DNA of 64,000 bases, from contig CAXBBS010000001.1 of NCBI GenBank assembly GCA_963974485.1, positions 62,001-126,000 of the forward strand. The letters are read 5' to 3'. Source of the stretch: JAALKW01 sp963974485 (GTDB lineage: Bacteria > Pseudomonadota > Gammaproteobacteria > Legionellales > Legionellaceae). The position numbers were made by a program, and so were the translations under genes. Below the pieces are notes generated by a model. The model had not been told where the DNA came from and ran no database searches. It worked only from the letters and a program-made list of their open reading frames with translations. Below, piece by piece: positions 45,757 through 54,883 of this stretch (its first letter is position 1; each line of letters opens with the position of its first letter).

Positions 45757-46938
45757 CTATGACTCACTAATCTCGGCTTCTTTTTCGTCCAAAACGGCGA
45801 TTTCATTTACTTCACCAAACCTGTCTAATAACGCTTCTGCGATTCGGCGAGAAGCATCACCATCACCATAAGGATTTTGTGCTTGGCTCATGCGTCGATA
45901 ATGCTCGGCGTCTTCTAGGAGCCGCGTGACAGCACTGACAATAACAGGAACATCGGTTCCGACCAACTGCACCGTTCCAGCCTCGAGTGCTTCTGGACGC
46001 TCCGTTGTATCGCGCATAACCAACACGGGCTTACCTAACGACGGTGCTTCTTCTTGTATCCCACCCGAGTCCGTCAAAATCATATAAGAGGCTTTCATCA
46101 AATATACAAACGGCAAATAATCCACAGGGGCAATCAAGTGAATATTCGGCGTACTGCTCAGCAAGCCATTTACCGGCGCTTGCACTTGAGGATTAAGATG
46201 CACGGGATAGACGATATCAACATCAGGAAATGCTTGGGCAATACGCACCAATGCCTGACAAATACGTTCAAAGCCTCCACCAAAATTTTCACGTCGATGA
46301 CCTGTCACTAAAATCATACGACGCTTGGGTGTTAAGAACATAAATTGCTTCGCATAATGCTTTTCTAAGGCAGGATTAGACTCAAACTGCTGAAGCACAT
46401 CAAACAGGGCATCGACCACGGTATTGCCTGTGACATGAATCGCGTCAGCTGGCACGCCTTCATCTAAGAGATTTTGTCGTGACAACGGCGTAGGGGCAAA
46501 ATGTTGAGCCGCTAAAACACTGGTTAACTTGCGATTAGCCTCCTCCGGCCACGGCAAAAAAATATTACCGGTTCGTAAACCAGCCTCAACATGCGCGACA
46601 GGAATCTGATGGTAATAGGCTGCAAGTGAAGTGGCTAACGTCGTTGTTGTGTCACCATGAACCAAAATCACATCAGGACGATAATGTTCAAACACGCCGG
46701 CAAGCCCGTTTAAAATATTAGTCGTCAGCTTGCTGAGCGTTTGATTCGGCGTCATCACATTCAAATCAAAATCAGGTTTGATCTTGAATAAATCTAAAAA
46801 AGGCTCGAGCATTTGTCGATGCTGACCTGTAACACAAACTTTATTAGCAAAAGCTGCATGCTCAGCCAATTGTTTAACAACTGGGGCCATTTTAATGGCT
46901 TCGGGACGTGTTCCGAAAACGCAAAGTGAGTGAATCAT
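45757..46938 (-). CDS. wecB: UDP-N-acetylglucosamine 2-epimerase (non-hydrolysing)
   Basis: A 393-residue GT-B-like epimerase. It starts SLCVFGTRPEAIKMAPVVKQ, with VHGDTTTTLATSLAAY, VAHVEAGLRTGNIFLPWPEE, TGHRRENFGGGFERIC and LTDSGGIQEEAPSLGKPVLV, all family landmarks. It converts UDP-GlcNAc to UDP-ManNAc, the substrate of WecC beyond rfaH. It follows wzc by 38 bases and so probably belongs to the export-gene transcript. The splitting of wecB and wecC by rfaH and the ops leader is noteworthy. Confidence 0.95.
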   Translation of the reverse strand: MIHSLCVFGTRPEAIKMAPVVKQLAEHAAFANKVCVTGQHRQMLEPFLDLFKIKPDFDLNVMTPNQTLSKLTTNILNGLAGVFEHYRPDVILVHGDTTTTLATSLAAYYHQIPVAHVEAGLRTGNIFLPWPEEANRKLTSVLAAQHFAPTPLSRQNLLDEGVPADAIHVTGNTVVDALFDVLQQFESNPALEKHYAKQFMFLTPKRRMILVTGHRRENFGGGFERICQALVRIAQAFPDVDIVYPVHLNPQVQAPVNGLLSSTPNIHLIAPVDYLPFVYLMKASYMILTDSGGIQEEAPSLGKPVLVMRDTTERPEALEAGTVQLVGTDVPVIVSAVTRLLEDAEHYRRMSQAQNPYGDGDASRRIAEALLDRFGEVNEIAVLDEKEAEISES

Positions 46939-46976
46939 CCTGACTCTTTATCCTTTTATTTTTATTTTCTTAAAGC

Positions 46977-49199
46977 TTAAGCATCCACCGCTTCTTCATC
47001 ATGGTAATAATACGAGTAATTATAATACTTACCGTAATATCCACCTTTCATTTCTGATTTATGGAAGTTAAAAATTGAGCCATCCACATGCACGCCCGCA
47101 TTGCTAAGCCGCTTGAGCGTCATCTCAATTTCGCTCGGCGAATGCGCGCCCGCACCCACCACAAGATAATTGGTCGCACAGAAAGAGCCAACAATCACAG
47201 CATCCGTCACCAGCAAGACAGGCGCCGTATCAAACAAAACGATATCATACTGCTGAGAAAAGGCTTTGACTAATCCTTTGAATCGCTCACTGGTTAACAG
47301 CTCCGCTGGATCTTTAGGATATGCACCACGAGGTAACACCGTAAGATTTGGATTAGATGTCGACCGCAAAGCATTTTCTAACGGCTCTTTTTTTCCTAAA
47401 ATATCGGCAAGGCCTGGAGCGGCCGCAAAATTAAATGATTTATGTAACGCGCCTTTTCGTAAGTCTGTATCAATCAACAACACACGTTTACCCGCTGCTG
47501 CAAGCAAATGCGCTAAGTTGGTCGAAACAAACGTTTTACCTACACTAGGCGCCACACCTAAAATACCAATCATATTATTATTCGCACATGCCAGTGAAAC
47601 TTGAAGGCTCGTGCGTAAGCTGCGTAATGCCTCAATCGCTAAGTTTTTAGGTTGATGTTGCGCGAGCAAGGGCAGGTTCGTCGTTTCTTTAGATTCAAAA
47701 CTCAGGGTATTTTCTGCTTGTTCTTTGCAATAAGGCACAATCGCAACGTTAGGCAAATTAAATTGTCGCTCACTCCAGTGTGGATCGTCCACGCGAGGAG
47801 AAAGTAATTTACGAACAAAAATAATCATCACACCCAGCATGAACCCAAGCATCATACCACCCAACACCATCGCTTTCGCTTTACTCGGCAAGGGTTTATC
47901 AGGAAGGGCTGCATGCGATAAAACACGCACACCGCTAATTGTACCGGCTTTCACCACTTCAAGTTCTTGAATTTTGTTCAGCAACAACAGATAAAGCGAT
48001 TGCTTCACTTCCACATCACGCATCAAATTAACCGCCACTTGGTCAGATGCGGGTAATTTTTTTAACGTTTCCTCAAGCTGGGTACGTTCAAATTTAAGTG
48101 CTTCTACTTGAGCCTCGTGTGCTATCCATAAAGGATGCGTTTTTGTATACTGCTGCTTCATTTCAATCGCTTTAATACGCAGTTCACCCAATTGTTTATC
48201 TAGGCCCGCAAGTTGATCCAATAAAAATTGCGTTTGCAGCTTAATATCAATTTTACCGCTTTTCGCGCGGTATTGATTCAATGCATTCTCTGATTTTTCT
48301 AATAACTGTTTTGTCACCGGCAATTGATGATGTAAAAATTCTAACGTTTGAGAAGCTTCTTCTGATTTTTTTTGTCCATCTTTAATGCGCGCGGTTTCAG
48401 CAATCGAGTTCAAAACGCGGAGCACCTCTTCTTTTTTGAGGCCCTTAAGTGACAGCTCTAAAACACCGGTCCCTTGCCCCATGCGTCCTTTACCTGTCAT
48501 TTCTTCAACTTTAAGTGCATTTGAAAGCGATTTTACGGCTGAAGTATTGGAGTGCTTTGATAACGTAAACTGCGTGCCTTCAGGCAACGATGATGCACGC
48601 TTGGTTTGAAGGCGATATTGAAGGTCTTTTGAGATTAGAACCTTACCCATGGCTCCCGACAAAATCACATCGCCATCTTCGCCATACAGGCTAACATGCC
48701 CAGGCTTATCCACTTCAAGTTTAAATTTATGATTCACTGCCGATTTTGGCACATCAAACTTGGATATTTTTAATTCTTTCTTATGCATCCACGGAAACAG
48801 ACGGTCCATGAATAACGTTGGTTTTTGTAAAATATGAATATTTAAACCCAGTGATTCAATCACCGGTTCTAAAACAAAAGGCGACTGAATCAATGCCATT
48901 TGTGTGGCTGCTGAATCACCGCCACCGGCACCACCCATCAATTGTTGGGCAACCCCGCCCGCAGCACCTGCACCTCCAGCCTTGGCATCAACCTGGAGCA
49001 AAGCCGTCGTTTGGTATTGCACCGGTTGCCGTTTAGCATAAAAAGCACCGAGTGTTAAACCGATAACCGTCGTCAACAGCAGCAACCATTTATGCCCCCA
49101 GAGCTGATGGAGTAATGCGGCCAAATCAATCTCGTCCGTATTCGAGCCTTGATTCATCCCCATACTATTATTTGTTGATTTGCTTAGCATTGTGCTCAT
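46977..49199 (-). CDS. wzc: Polysaccharide co-polymerase / BY-kinase (Wzc-type)
   Basis: About 740 residues from the ATG at 49197-49199, which has AGGGGT before it; the frame runs 29 codons further back into wza without family similarity. Membrane helix 1 is at ~38-54 and helix 2 at ~444-462, with a coiled-coil periplasmic part (Wzz/GNVR type) between. The cytoplasmic tyrosine kinase has Walker A GVAPSVGKTFVSTNLA (~548), Walker A' VLLIDTDLRKG (~573) and Walker B IVLFDTAPVLLVTD. The tail is tyrosine-rich (GGYYGKYYNYSYYYH), the autophosphorylated cluster. It works with Wza and is dephosphorylated by Wzb to control chain length and export. Confidence 0.94.
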   Translation of the reverse strand: MSTMLSKSTNNSMGMNQGSNTDEIDLAALLHQLWGHKWLLLLTTVIGLTLGAFYAKRQPVQYQTTALLQVDAKAGGAGAAGGVAQQLMGGAGGGDSAATQMALIQSPFVLEPVIESLGLNIHILQKPTLFMDRLFPWMHKKELKISKFDVPKSAVNHKFKLEVDKPGHVSLYGEDGDVILSGAMGKVLISKDLQYRLQTKRASSLPEGTQFTLSKHSNTSAVKSLSNALKVEEMTGKGRMGQGTGVLELSLKGLKKEEVLRVLNSIAETARIKDGQKKSEEASQTLEFLHHQLPVTKQLLEKSENALNQYRAKSGKIDIKLQTQFLLDQLAGLDKQLGELRIKAIEMKQQYTKTHPLWIAHEAQVEALKFERTQLEETLKKLPASDQVAVNLMRDVEVKQSLYLLLLNKIQELEVVKAGTISGVRVLSHAALPDKPLPSKAKAMVLGGMMLGFMLGVMIIFVRKLLSPRVDDPHWSERQFNLPNVAIVPYCKEQAENTLSFESKETTNLPLLAQHQPKNLAIEALRSLRTSLQVSLACANNNMIGILGVAPSVGKTFVSTNLAHLLAAAGKRVLLIDTDLRKGALHKSFNFAAAPGLADILGKKEPLENALRSTSNPNLTVLPRGAYPKDPAELLTSERFKGLVKAFSQQYDIVLFDTAPVLLVTDAVIVGSFCATNYLVVGAGAHSPSEIEMTLKRLSNAGVHVDGSIFNFHKSEMKGGYYGKYYNYSYYYHDEEAVDA

Positions 49200-49227
49200 A
49201 ATACCCCTAGCTCTATCCGTTATGTGT

Positions 49228-50109
49228 TTAAATATTATTTTTAGATTGCTTAATAACGCTTTGTGTAAACCATACGGTTTGAACAATCGGTAGCAATTGA
49301 TCGAGTAAACGGTTCATTTGTGCGATAGGCGCTGCAGAAACAAAAAGAACATCATTCGGCTGTAAACTAAAATGCTCCGCCAATAATAATTTATCCGGCG
49401 TTCGACCATTGAGCCAATAAATTTGTGGCTGAGTGTAATCACCACGAATGATATAAATATGATTAGGATTAGCATATTTGGAGTCTAACCATCCTGACTG
49501 CGCTAAAGCATCGGCAATGGTCAGTTGCTGATCGGTAATCGGTAAAAAACCTTTTTTCACCACTTCACCCAGCACATACACTTTGCGTCCTCGGAAATCA
49601 GCAACGCGTACATTCACTTGTGGGTTAGGAATGTATTTAGCCAGGCGCCGAGAGACTTCAATCCGTACTTCATCCAAGGTTTTATCAGCCACATGCACAT
49701 AGCCAATCAAAGGAAAATAAATACGTCCTCGAGGATCCACCAAATACCCAGACAAACCAGCTGCACCTTGAACGCCAGCCCCCATCGCGGTTACTTTTTG
49801 GCTTTCCATTTCAAATTCAGGATGCTGCCATACATTCACGTGCAACACATCGGCCGGTGCCACACGATAAAAATACGTGTTCACGCTTTGGTCTGCAATC
49901 AAAGTAGGCGTAATCGGTATCAAGGTAGGCGTGACCTGAATACGCTCTTTTTTTACATGCTTACGCATCGACAACGTATTTAAATCTTTCATCCCCGGCA
50001 TCCAATTTTCTGGATTAAGTGGGGATTCCGCACAGCCACATAACATAAGCGAGGTGGTTGCTACACCAATTTTTGTTAACAACTTTAAGTCCACAACTTC
50101 CTGTGCCAT
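49228..50109 (-). CDS. wza: Outer-membrane polysaccharide export protein (Wza-type lipoprotein)
   Basis: A 293-residue protein with a lipoprotein signal ending LMLCGC (lipidated Cys about residue 26). The poly-export and SLBB domains follow: YRVAPADVLHVNVWQHPEFE, VDPRGRIYFPLIGYVHVADK, RKVYVLGEVVKKGFLPITDQ. The C-terminus is amphipathic as in the Wza barrel helix. It would form the octameric outer-membrane channel docking to Wzc. It overlaps wzb by 25 bases and the ATG has AGGG at good spacing. Somewhat shorter than E. coli Wza (about 379), suggesting fewer SLBB repeats. Confidence 0.9.
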   Translation of the reverse strand: MAQEVVDLKLLTKIGVATTSLMLCGCAESPLNPENWMPGMKDLNTLSMRKHVKKERIQVTPTLIPITPTLIADQSVNTYFYRVAPADVLHVNVWQHPEFEMESQKVTAMGAGVQGAAGLSGYLVDPRGRIYFPLIGYVHVADKTLDEVRIEVSRRLAKYIPNPQVNVRVADFRGRKVYVLGEVVKKGFLPITDQQLTIADALAQSGWLDSKYANPNHIYIIRGDYTQPQIYWLNGRTPDKLLLAEHFSLQPNDVLFVSAAPIAQMNRLLDQLLPIVQTVWFTQSVIKQSKNNI

Positions 50110-50528
50110 TCGTCAATCCCTTGTTCAATCAATATGAAAGCTTGCTCAAATGCTGTTTTAGGGCGTTTAAATGGATCTGAAATATTATATTCACCCCACT
50201 TCCCCAAACGATGCACACGTCCACATGCACCGGGATATTGCTGTTCGAGCTGCTGCGTTTGTTCTGTGCTCATGGTGAGAATTAAATCTGAATTAAAAAC
50301 AATCTCGGGTGAGATTTGTCGTGCACGATGCGCGCTAATATCAATGCCACGTGCATTCATGAGTTCTTGCGACATCGGATCGGCCGGTCGACCCACCAGC
50401 GCGCCTAAACCCGCTGAGCTCACCACAACTTCTGGATGTGTTTCCTGAACGGCTACCGCAAGAAGCGCCTCTGCAATTGGACTCCTGCAAATATTGCCGA
50501 TACAGATGATCAAGACATGATTAATCAC
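50085..50528 (-). CDS. wzb: Low-molecular-weight protein-tyrosine phosphatase (Wzb)
   Basis: A 147-residue phosphatase. The P-loop CIGNICRS (Cys9 to Ser16) fits the CX5R[ST] motif. The catalytic acid is in DPFKRP near residue 118. It should dephosphorylate the tyrosine tail of Wzc so the kinase can cycle. It is the first gene of the locus; the region before it (50529-50691) holds an inverted repeat and the divergent promoter for the toxin-antitoxin pair. Confidence 0.94.
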   Translation of the reverse strand: MINHVLIICIGNICRSPIAEALLAVAVQETHPEVVVSSAGLGALVGRPADPMSQELMNARGIDISAHRARQISPEIVFNSDLILTMSTEQTQQLEQQYPGACGRVHRLGKWGEYNISDPFKRPKTAFEQAFILIEQGIDEWHRKLWT

Positions 50529-50564
50529 TGATAACCCCGAACAACCCTGTTCTCTTATTTTAGA

Positions 50565-50579
50565 TTCACAACATGTGAA
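50565..50579. promoter_or_regulatory. Inverted repeat upstream of wzb
   Basis: TTCACA-ACA-TGTGAA is a 6-bp inverted repeat with 3-base spacer, 37-51 bases before the wzb start and about 150 bases from the fitA-like gene. Its position suits an operator for the export operon. It does not match a factor I can name with confidence. Confidence 0.4.
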
Positions 50580-50659
50580 GCTCGTAAACTTTACCTAATC
50601 AGATGAAAAACAACAAGAGGAAATATCTTTTTTGTAAAGATAAGCTTTATTGCCATCAC

Positions 50660-50688
50660 TTGACACCAATGCACGCATGTGCTAGCAT
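50660..50688 (+). promoter_or_regulatory. Sigma-70-type promoter of the toxin-antitoxin pair
   Basis: TTGACA at 50660-50665 and TAGCAT at 50683-50688 are separated by 17 bases, an almost ideal arrangement. The spacer contains GCACGCATGTGC (50671-50682), an inverted repeat where a FitA-type ribbon-helix-helix protein could bind for autorepression. The antitoxin start follows about 34 bases later. Confidence 0.75.
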
Positions 50689-50721
50689 ATCTTGAATAAA
50701 GGCATGATAATGGTGAATATT

Positions 50722-50961
50722 ATGGCAAACCTCAGCGTAAGAAAATTAGATGATCAAGTATACGACAAACTTCGAGTCCGAGCGGCCGAGCATGGCGTTT
50801 CAATGGAAGAGGAAGCCCGTCAAATCATTTCTAGGGTCATATCTGTGCCTAACCGTATGAGTGATGTCTTTAGAAAGCACTTTGGGCAAGCTCATGGTAT
50901 TGATTTAGACATACCCAACCAACGCAGCACCCCACATGACCCCATAGATTTCACTTCATGA
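50722..50961 (+). CDS. FitA/VapB-type antitoxin (ribbon-helix-helix)
   Basis: About 79 residues from the ATG at 50722, which has GGTGA six bases before; upstream in-frame ATGs lack this. The sequence ANLSVRKLDDQVYDKLRVRA with HGVSMEEEARQIISR is the classical FitA/StbC N-terminal ribbon-helix-helix DNA-binding domain. The acidic tail (DIPNQRSTPHDPIDF) would block the toxin. It overlaps the toxin start by four bases (ATGA), as usual for such pairs. Confidence 0.88.
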   Translation: MANLSVRKLDDQVYDKLRVRAAEHGVSMEEEARQIISRVISVPNRMSDVFRKHFGQAHGIDLDIPNQRSTPHDPIDFTS

Positions 50962-51377
50962 TGATTCTAGATACCAACATCATTTCGGAACTCATGAAGG
51001 CTATGCCAGATCAACACGTGACGACCTGGCTCGATCAACAAGATCCCATGACGTTATTCAGCACGTCCATCACCATTGCAGAAATACTATATGGTATTGC
51101 TATATTACCCACAGGAAAACGCAAAGACTATCTTGAACGTGCCTTTGATAACCTGCTCATCGATGCATTTAAATATCGTATATTAACGTTTGATGATCCT
51201 GCAGCCCATATTTACGGTCATTTAATGGGAGAAAGAAAACAATCAGGACACCCTTTAAGTATCCTTGATGGCCAAATAGCCGCAATTGCAAAAGCCAACC
51301 AAATGAGCTTGGCGACACGCAATACACGCGATTTTATTGATTGTGAATTAAACCTCATTAATCCATTCGAGATTTAA
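50958..51377 (+). CDS. FitB/VapC-type PIN-domain toxin
   Basis: A 139-residue PIN nuclease. Acidic active-site residues are visible in MILDTNIISELMKA (Asp near 5), TSITIAEILYGIAIL (Glu) and LSILDGQIAAIAKANQMSL (Asp). The last segment RNTRDFIDCEL is the family end. It should cleave RNA, tRNA or rRNA in VapC relatives, and be held inactive by the antitoxin. The pair stands just outside the capsule locus, divergent from wzb. Confidence 0.88.
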   Translation: MMILDTNIISELMKAMPDQHVTTWLDQQDPMTLFSTSITIAEILYGIAILPTGKRKDYLERAFDNLLIDAFKYRILTFDDPAAHIYGHLMGERKQSGHPLSILDGQIAAIAKANQMSLATRNTRDFIDCELNLINPFEI

Positions 51378-51381
51378 AACA

Positions 51382-52371
51382 CTAAAGCGTGTTCCCCCTG
51401 ACCTGCCCCATATCAGCGTCACTATCTCTTTTAGATGCTTTAGCGCCTCCATTAAAACTCAGCAACCCTTTTGTACGCGCGTGCAAACTTGCAAGGCTTT
51501 CGGTAGCGGCGGACTTGGAACCTTTTTGTTTATCCGGATGCGTATCAATCAGTTTTTCGAGAACTAAAATACGCTTTTCCGCTCCGTCAATGCTTTGAGA
51601 TAACGCATCATACTCTGTCATTAGCCTCTGTTTTTCTGTCTCATATGCCAGGGATATATACTCAAAACCCTCTTTTTCATGCTCAGAAGCCAACGTTGTT
51701 TCCGGACGTTGAGCTTGTACTGCAGGCTTTGATTTTTTCTTGGCCAATTGATCAAAAATCTTAGTAAGATCAACAACGTGCTGATTCAAATCTTCCAGGT
51801 GAGTCTTTAATGCTTGATTTTGAATGAACAACTCATGATTTTCAAAACGTTGCATGATGTTGTTTTGAATCACAGCTTCTGTGCTTTCAGAAGAAAGATC
51901 AAGTGCGGTGAAAAAATCCAAAAGCAATGTTTTAGCTGCTGCATGAGTATAACTTAAAAGATAAATAGAAAGGCTTTCACCCTGAGCAACAGGCACACTT
52001 AATGAACGCGGCCAAAAACTAAACGTGGTGGTTGTGGTCAAAAGACGCTTAAGGTTTTGAATGAATTCTGTTAATTGCGTTTGGTTACTCTGAATTTCAT
52101 CCGATGTTTTGGCGCGCGAAGCCTGTTGCGCGAGTGAGATACCAAACTTCATATACAGGAGAAACGTGCGACGTGAGCTATCACTATGAACGCCCGTCGT
52201 AGCCTCATCTATTTTTTCTTGCAGCTTATTTTCAAGATCTACAGTCGTGCAATTCAGCATTTTCTCGAGGGTGTCTAAGCCCTCGGGAGGCAACACAGAA
52301 GCTCCTGTTTTATAGGCATGATAATTAACAATCACGCGTGCCATGGCACAAGATAACGCTTCAAAACTCAT
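51382..52371 (-). CDS. Hypothetical coiled-coil protein
   Basis: A 329-residue protein I do not recognise. It has no signal peptide and no membrane segment. The first 150 residues look helical, with a Thr-rich stretch (LLTTTTTFSF). Around 180-215 and 245-290 are heptad-like coiled-coil stretches (HLEDLNQHVVDLTKIFDQLA; KRILVLEKLIDTH). The end is polar and low-complexity (KASKRDSDADMGQVRGNTL). It converges with the toxin gene, with 4 bases between stops. Orphan length, coiled coils and polar tail resemble secreted effectors of intracellular gammaproteobacteria, but that is only a hypothesis. Confidence 0.65.
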   Translation of the reverse strand: MSFEALSCAMARVIVNYHAYKTGASVLPPEGLDTLEKMLNCTTVDLENKLQEKIDEATTGVHSDSSRRTFLLYMKFGISLAQQASRAKTSDEIQSNQTQLTEFIQNLKRLLTTTTTFSFWPRSLSVPVAQGESLSIYLLSYTHAAAKTLLLDFFTALDLSSESTEAVIQNNIMQRFENHELFIQNQALKTHLEDLNQHVVDLTKIFDQLAKKKSKPAVQAQRPETTLASEHEKEGFEYISLAYETEKQRLMTEYDALSQSIDGAEKRILVLEKLIDTHPDKQKGSKSAATESLASLHARTKGLLSFNGGAKASKRDSDADMGQVRGNTL

Positions 52372-52447
52372 AGATACTCCCCTATAACCTACTCATCGGA
52401 TTCAGGGCGTCGAAATTAACACAGCATCAACAAAAATACCATCGTGT

Positions 52448-52678
52448 TTAAACGGCCACATACCGGTAATATTTAGGTGCATCGCCCCCGCAACCTCCAC
52501 AAGCTGTCGCACAGACGGCTTTTTCCTCGCCGACGCCATCCACGTGAAGTACGCCCCGCGACACCCAAACATCCAACATAGGCACAAGCGCTGTTTTGTC
52601 TATCTTAAACACACGTGAAAGTTGCTCAAGGCTTACATATTGCTCTTTCGCAAGATAATCACGAAGTTGTAACAACAT
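52448..52678 (-). CDS. feoC: FeoC-like regulator of ferrous iron transport
   Basis: A 76-residue protein starting at the ATG at 52676-52678 (LLQLRDYLAKEQYVSLEQLS); the frame is open further upstream inside feoB. A winged-helix fold is followed by a Cys cluster (CATACGGCGG) as in FeoC proteins that bind a labile iron-sulphur cluster. It overlaps the feoB end by 20 bases and is the last gene of feoABC. In FeoC studies the protein modulates FeoB stability; that role is inferred here. Confidence 0.83.
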   Translation of the reverse strand: MLLQLRDYLAKEQYVSLEQLSRVFKIDKTALVPMLDVWVSRGVLHVDGVGEEKAVCATACGGCGGDAPKYYRYVAV

Positions 52679-54557
52679 GCGAACCTCCTGAAAAATAATT
52701 TGAACGCATGTAGGCGACCAACAAACCAAGCAATATTATAATACTGAGCACCCAAACCAACGTTTGTTCAGGATGCTTATTGGCAGTGCCTAGCTGATAA
52801 AACAACACAGCAGCACCATAAGCCAAAGCACTCGACCAGAGTACTGAAAACCACATCAAACGACGACCGGCTTCGGTTCGAATCACCGCAACGGTTGAGG
52901 CGCACGGAATATAGAGCAAAACAAAGAGTAAATACGCGTAGGCACCCACGGCTCCATCAAACGCTTGTGCTAGGCCTGTAAACGACCCCATGCTTGCATA
53001 CATACTGTTGAGCGAACCGACCACCACTTCTTTGGCAAGCATACCGGTGATTAAACCCACCACGGCGGGCCAGTTGTCCGCTGAAATGCCCATCGGCGCA
53101 AACAGCGGTTGAATCCATTGCCCAAAGGCCGACAAAAGCGAATGATTCGGACCCACAGGCACCACTTGCAGTAAACCAAGCACCGCGCAAACCGGTAAAA
53201 TAAACTTACCGGCACGCCATAAGAACATACGTAATTTACGTACCGTTCCTCGTAATAAGACACGCCAAACCGGCCAATGATAGACCGGCAACTCTAATAA
53301 TAACGGTGAGGCTTGGCCAGGAAACACGGTACGACGCAACAACAACCCCGTTAAAATCGCAATAATAATGCCCAAAAGATAGAGCGAAAACACGATATTG
53401 TGCCCACCATTCGGAAAAAATGCCGCAACAAACACCGTGTAAATCGTAAGCCGTGCACTGCACGACATGAACGGACTCATTAAAATCGTCAAACGCCGAT
53501 CACGCTCAGAATCCAGCGTGCGCGCGGCCATCACTGCAGGAACATTACAACCAAACCCTACAATCAGCGGTACAAAGGCCTTTCCTGGCAATCCTAAAAA
53601 ACGCATCAACCGATCCATCACAAACGCAACACGCGCCATATAACCCGACTCTTCAAGGCATGCTAGTAAAAAAAACATCAAGCCCATCACGGGAATAAAA
53701 CTCAACGTTGTACTTATGCCTCGACCAAGACCATTCGTGAGCCACGCGGTTAAGCCTCCTGGACAACCGAGATGCTGCAAGACATGCGCCGCACCTTCAA
53801 CAAATACAGCCTCACCGAGTGAGGTCAGTTGATCCTGGAAAAAACACCCAACACCAATCACCACAAAAAATAGCGCATACATCACCGTAAAAAAACACGG
53901 AAAGGCCCAGAACCGATGTAATAACACACGATCGATTTTCGCTGTAAACTGCTCGCGGACTTCGGTCGCTCGATGCTCAACACGCTCGACCAACCTATGA
54001 ATAGCGCTATACCGCTCATCCATCATGGCTAACTCATCATCCGAGCATATGAGCTCAAACGCTTTGGGTGCATGAAGCGCTTGATGAAGTGCATGCTTGA
54101 GCGCCTCGCACTGTGTGTCTTGTCGCTCTGCAACAACGGGACAACCCAGCTCACGTGAAAGCATGTGGGTATCAATCTTAATGCCGCGCTTTTCTGCTTG
54201 ATCCATCATCGTAAGCATGATGACCATCGGCCGTTTTAATTCTAAAAGCTGGCTGGTTAAATACAAATGCCGTTCTAATTGCGTTGCGTCAATCACATTA
54301 ATCAAACAATCGGCCTGATTCGACGCAATCGACGCCGCAGCTAATTGCTCATCTCGACGTTCAGTATTTGAAACATCTAAAGCATACATACCGGGAAGAT
54401 CAATCAGCTCTATTGGGGTGTTACCTGCTAAAAAATTTGCTTTTTTTTCTGCAACCGTCACACCGGACCAATTGCCAACACGCTGAAACTCCCCTGTTAA
54501 TGCATTAAATAACGTTGTTTTTCCTGTATTTGGATTACCTACGAGCAAGCATTGCAT
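52659..54557 (-). CDS. feoB: Ferrous iron transporter FeoB
   Basis: About 632 residues from the ATG at 54555-54557, overlapping the feoA stop (TGATG). The GTPase domain has G1 LVGNPNTGKTTLFNALTG and G3 LIDLPGMYALD; G4 is unusual, MLTMMDQAEKRG, with MMDQ replacing NKxD-like NMMD. The permease part includes two gate-like motifs (PLIVGFGCNVPAVMAARTL and LLYIPCASTVAVI) in about eight to ten helices. It moves Fe2+ across the inner membrane. It is shorter than E. coli FeoB (773) because loops are compact, not because a domain is lost. Confidence 0.94.
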   Translation of the reverse strand: MQCLLVGNPNTGKTTLFNALTGEFQRVGNWSGVTVAEKKANFLAGNTPIELIDLPGMYALDVSNTERRDEQLAAASIASNQADCLINVIDATQLERHLYLTSQLLELKRPMVIMLTMMDQAEKRGIKIDTHMLSRELGCPVVAERQDTQCEALKHALHQALHAPKAFELICSDDELAMMDERYSAIHRLVERVEHRATEVREQFTAKIDRVLLHRFWAFPCFFTVMYALFFVVIGVGCFFQDQLTSLGEAVFVEGAAHVLQHLGCPGGLTAWLTNGLGRGISTTLSFIPVMGLMFFLLACLEESGYMARVAFVMDRLMRFLGLPGKAFVPLIVGFGCNVPAVMAARTLDSERDRRLTILMSPFMSCSARLTIYTVFVAAFFPNGGHNIVFSLYLLGIIIAILTGLLLRRTVFPGQASPLLLELPVYHWPVWRVLLRGTVRKLRMFLWRAGKFILPVCAVLGLLQVVPVGPNHSLLSAFGQWIQPLFAPMGISADNWPAVVGLITGMLAKEVVVGSLNSMYASMGSFTGLAQAFDGAVGAYAYLLFVLLYIPCASTVAVIRTEAGRRLMWFSVLWSSALAYGAAVLFYQLGTANKHPEQTLVWVLSIIILLGLLVAYMRSNYFSGGSHVVTTS

Positions 54558-54814
54558 CACACATACTCCCACTCAAGATGTAAGGCCTCATGCGCACGTA
54601 GCATAAGTGCAGTACCTCGAATATCTAACTGTATAGGGCAGCCGAGCGGCGCACGGCGCACCACATGCGCTTCAACACCTCGCGCCACACCAAACGAAAA
54701 CAAACGTCGACGATAGGCAACGTCTGTATCACCAAAACTCACCAGGCGCACGTGGTCCCCACGCACAAGATCGGCTGTTTTTAAAACGCTTATTTCATCT
54801 TGAAGGTCGAACAC
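54557..54814 (-). CDS. feoA: Ferrous iron transport protein FeoA
   Basis: An 85-residue SH3-like domain protein. Typical pattern: GDHVRLVSFGDTDVAYRRRL then FSFGVARGVEAHVVRRAPLG and ALMLRAHEALHLEW. It starts the feoABC operon and is coupled to feoB. It helps FeoB activity, probably by contacting its GTPase domain. A Fur-box candidate lies 70-84 bases upstream. Confidence 0.9.
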   Translation of the reverse strand: MFDLQDEISVLKTADLVRGDHVRLVSFGDTDVAYRRRLFSFGVARGVEAHVVRRAPLGCPIQLDIRGTALMLRAHEALHLEWEYV

Positions 54815-54883
54815 TGAATGAAGTACTCCACAATAACAACATAAAAAACAAAAGCTATTCTAGCATTTTAACACAAACGCTAT

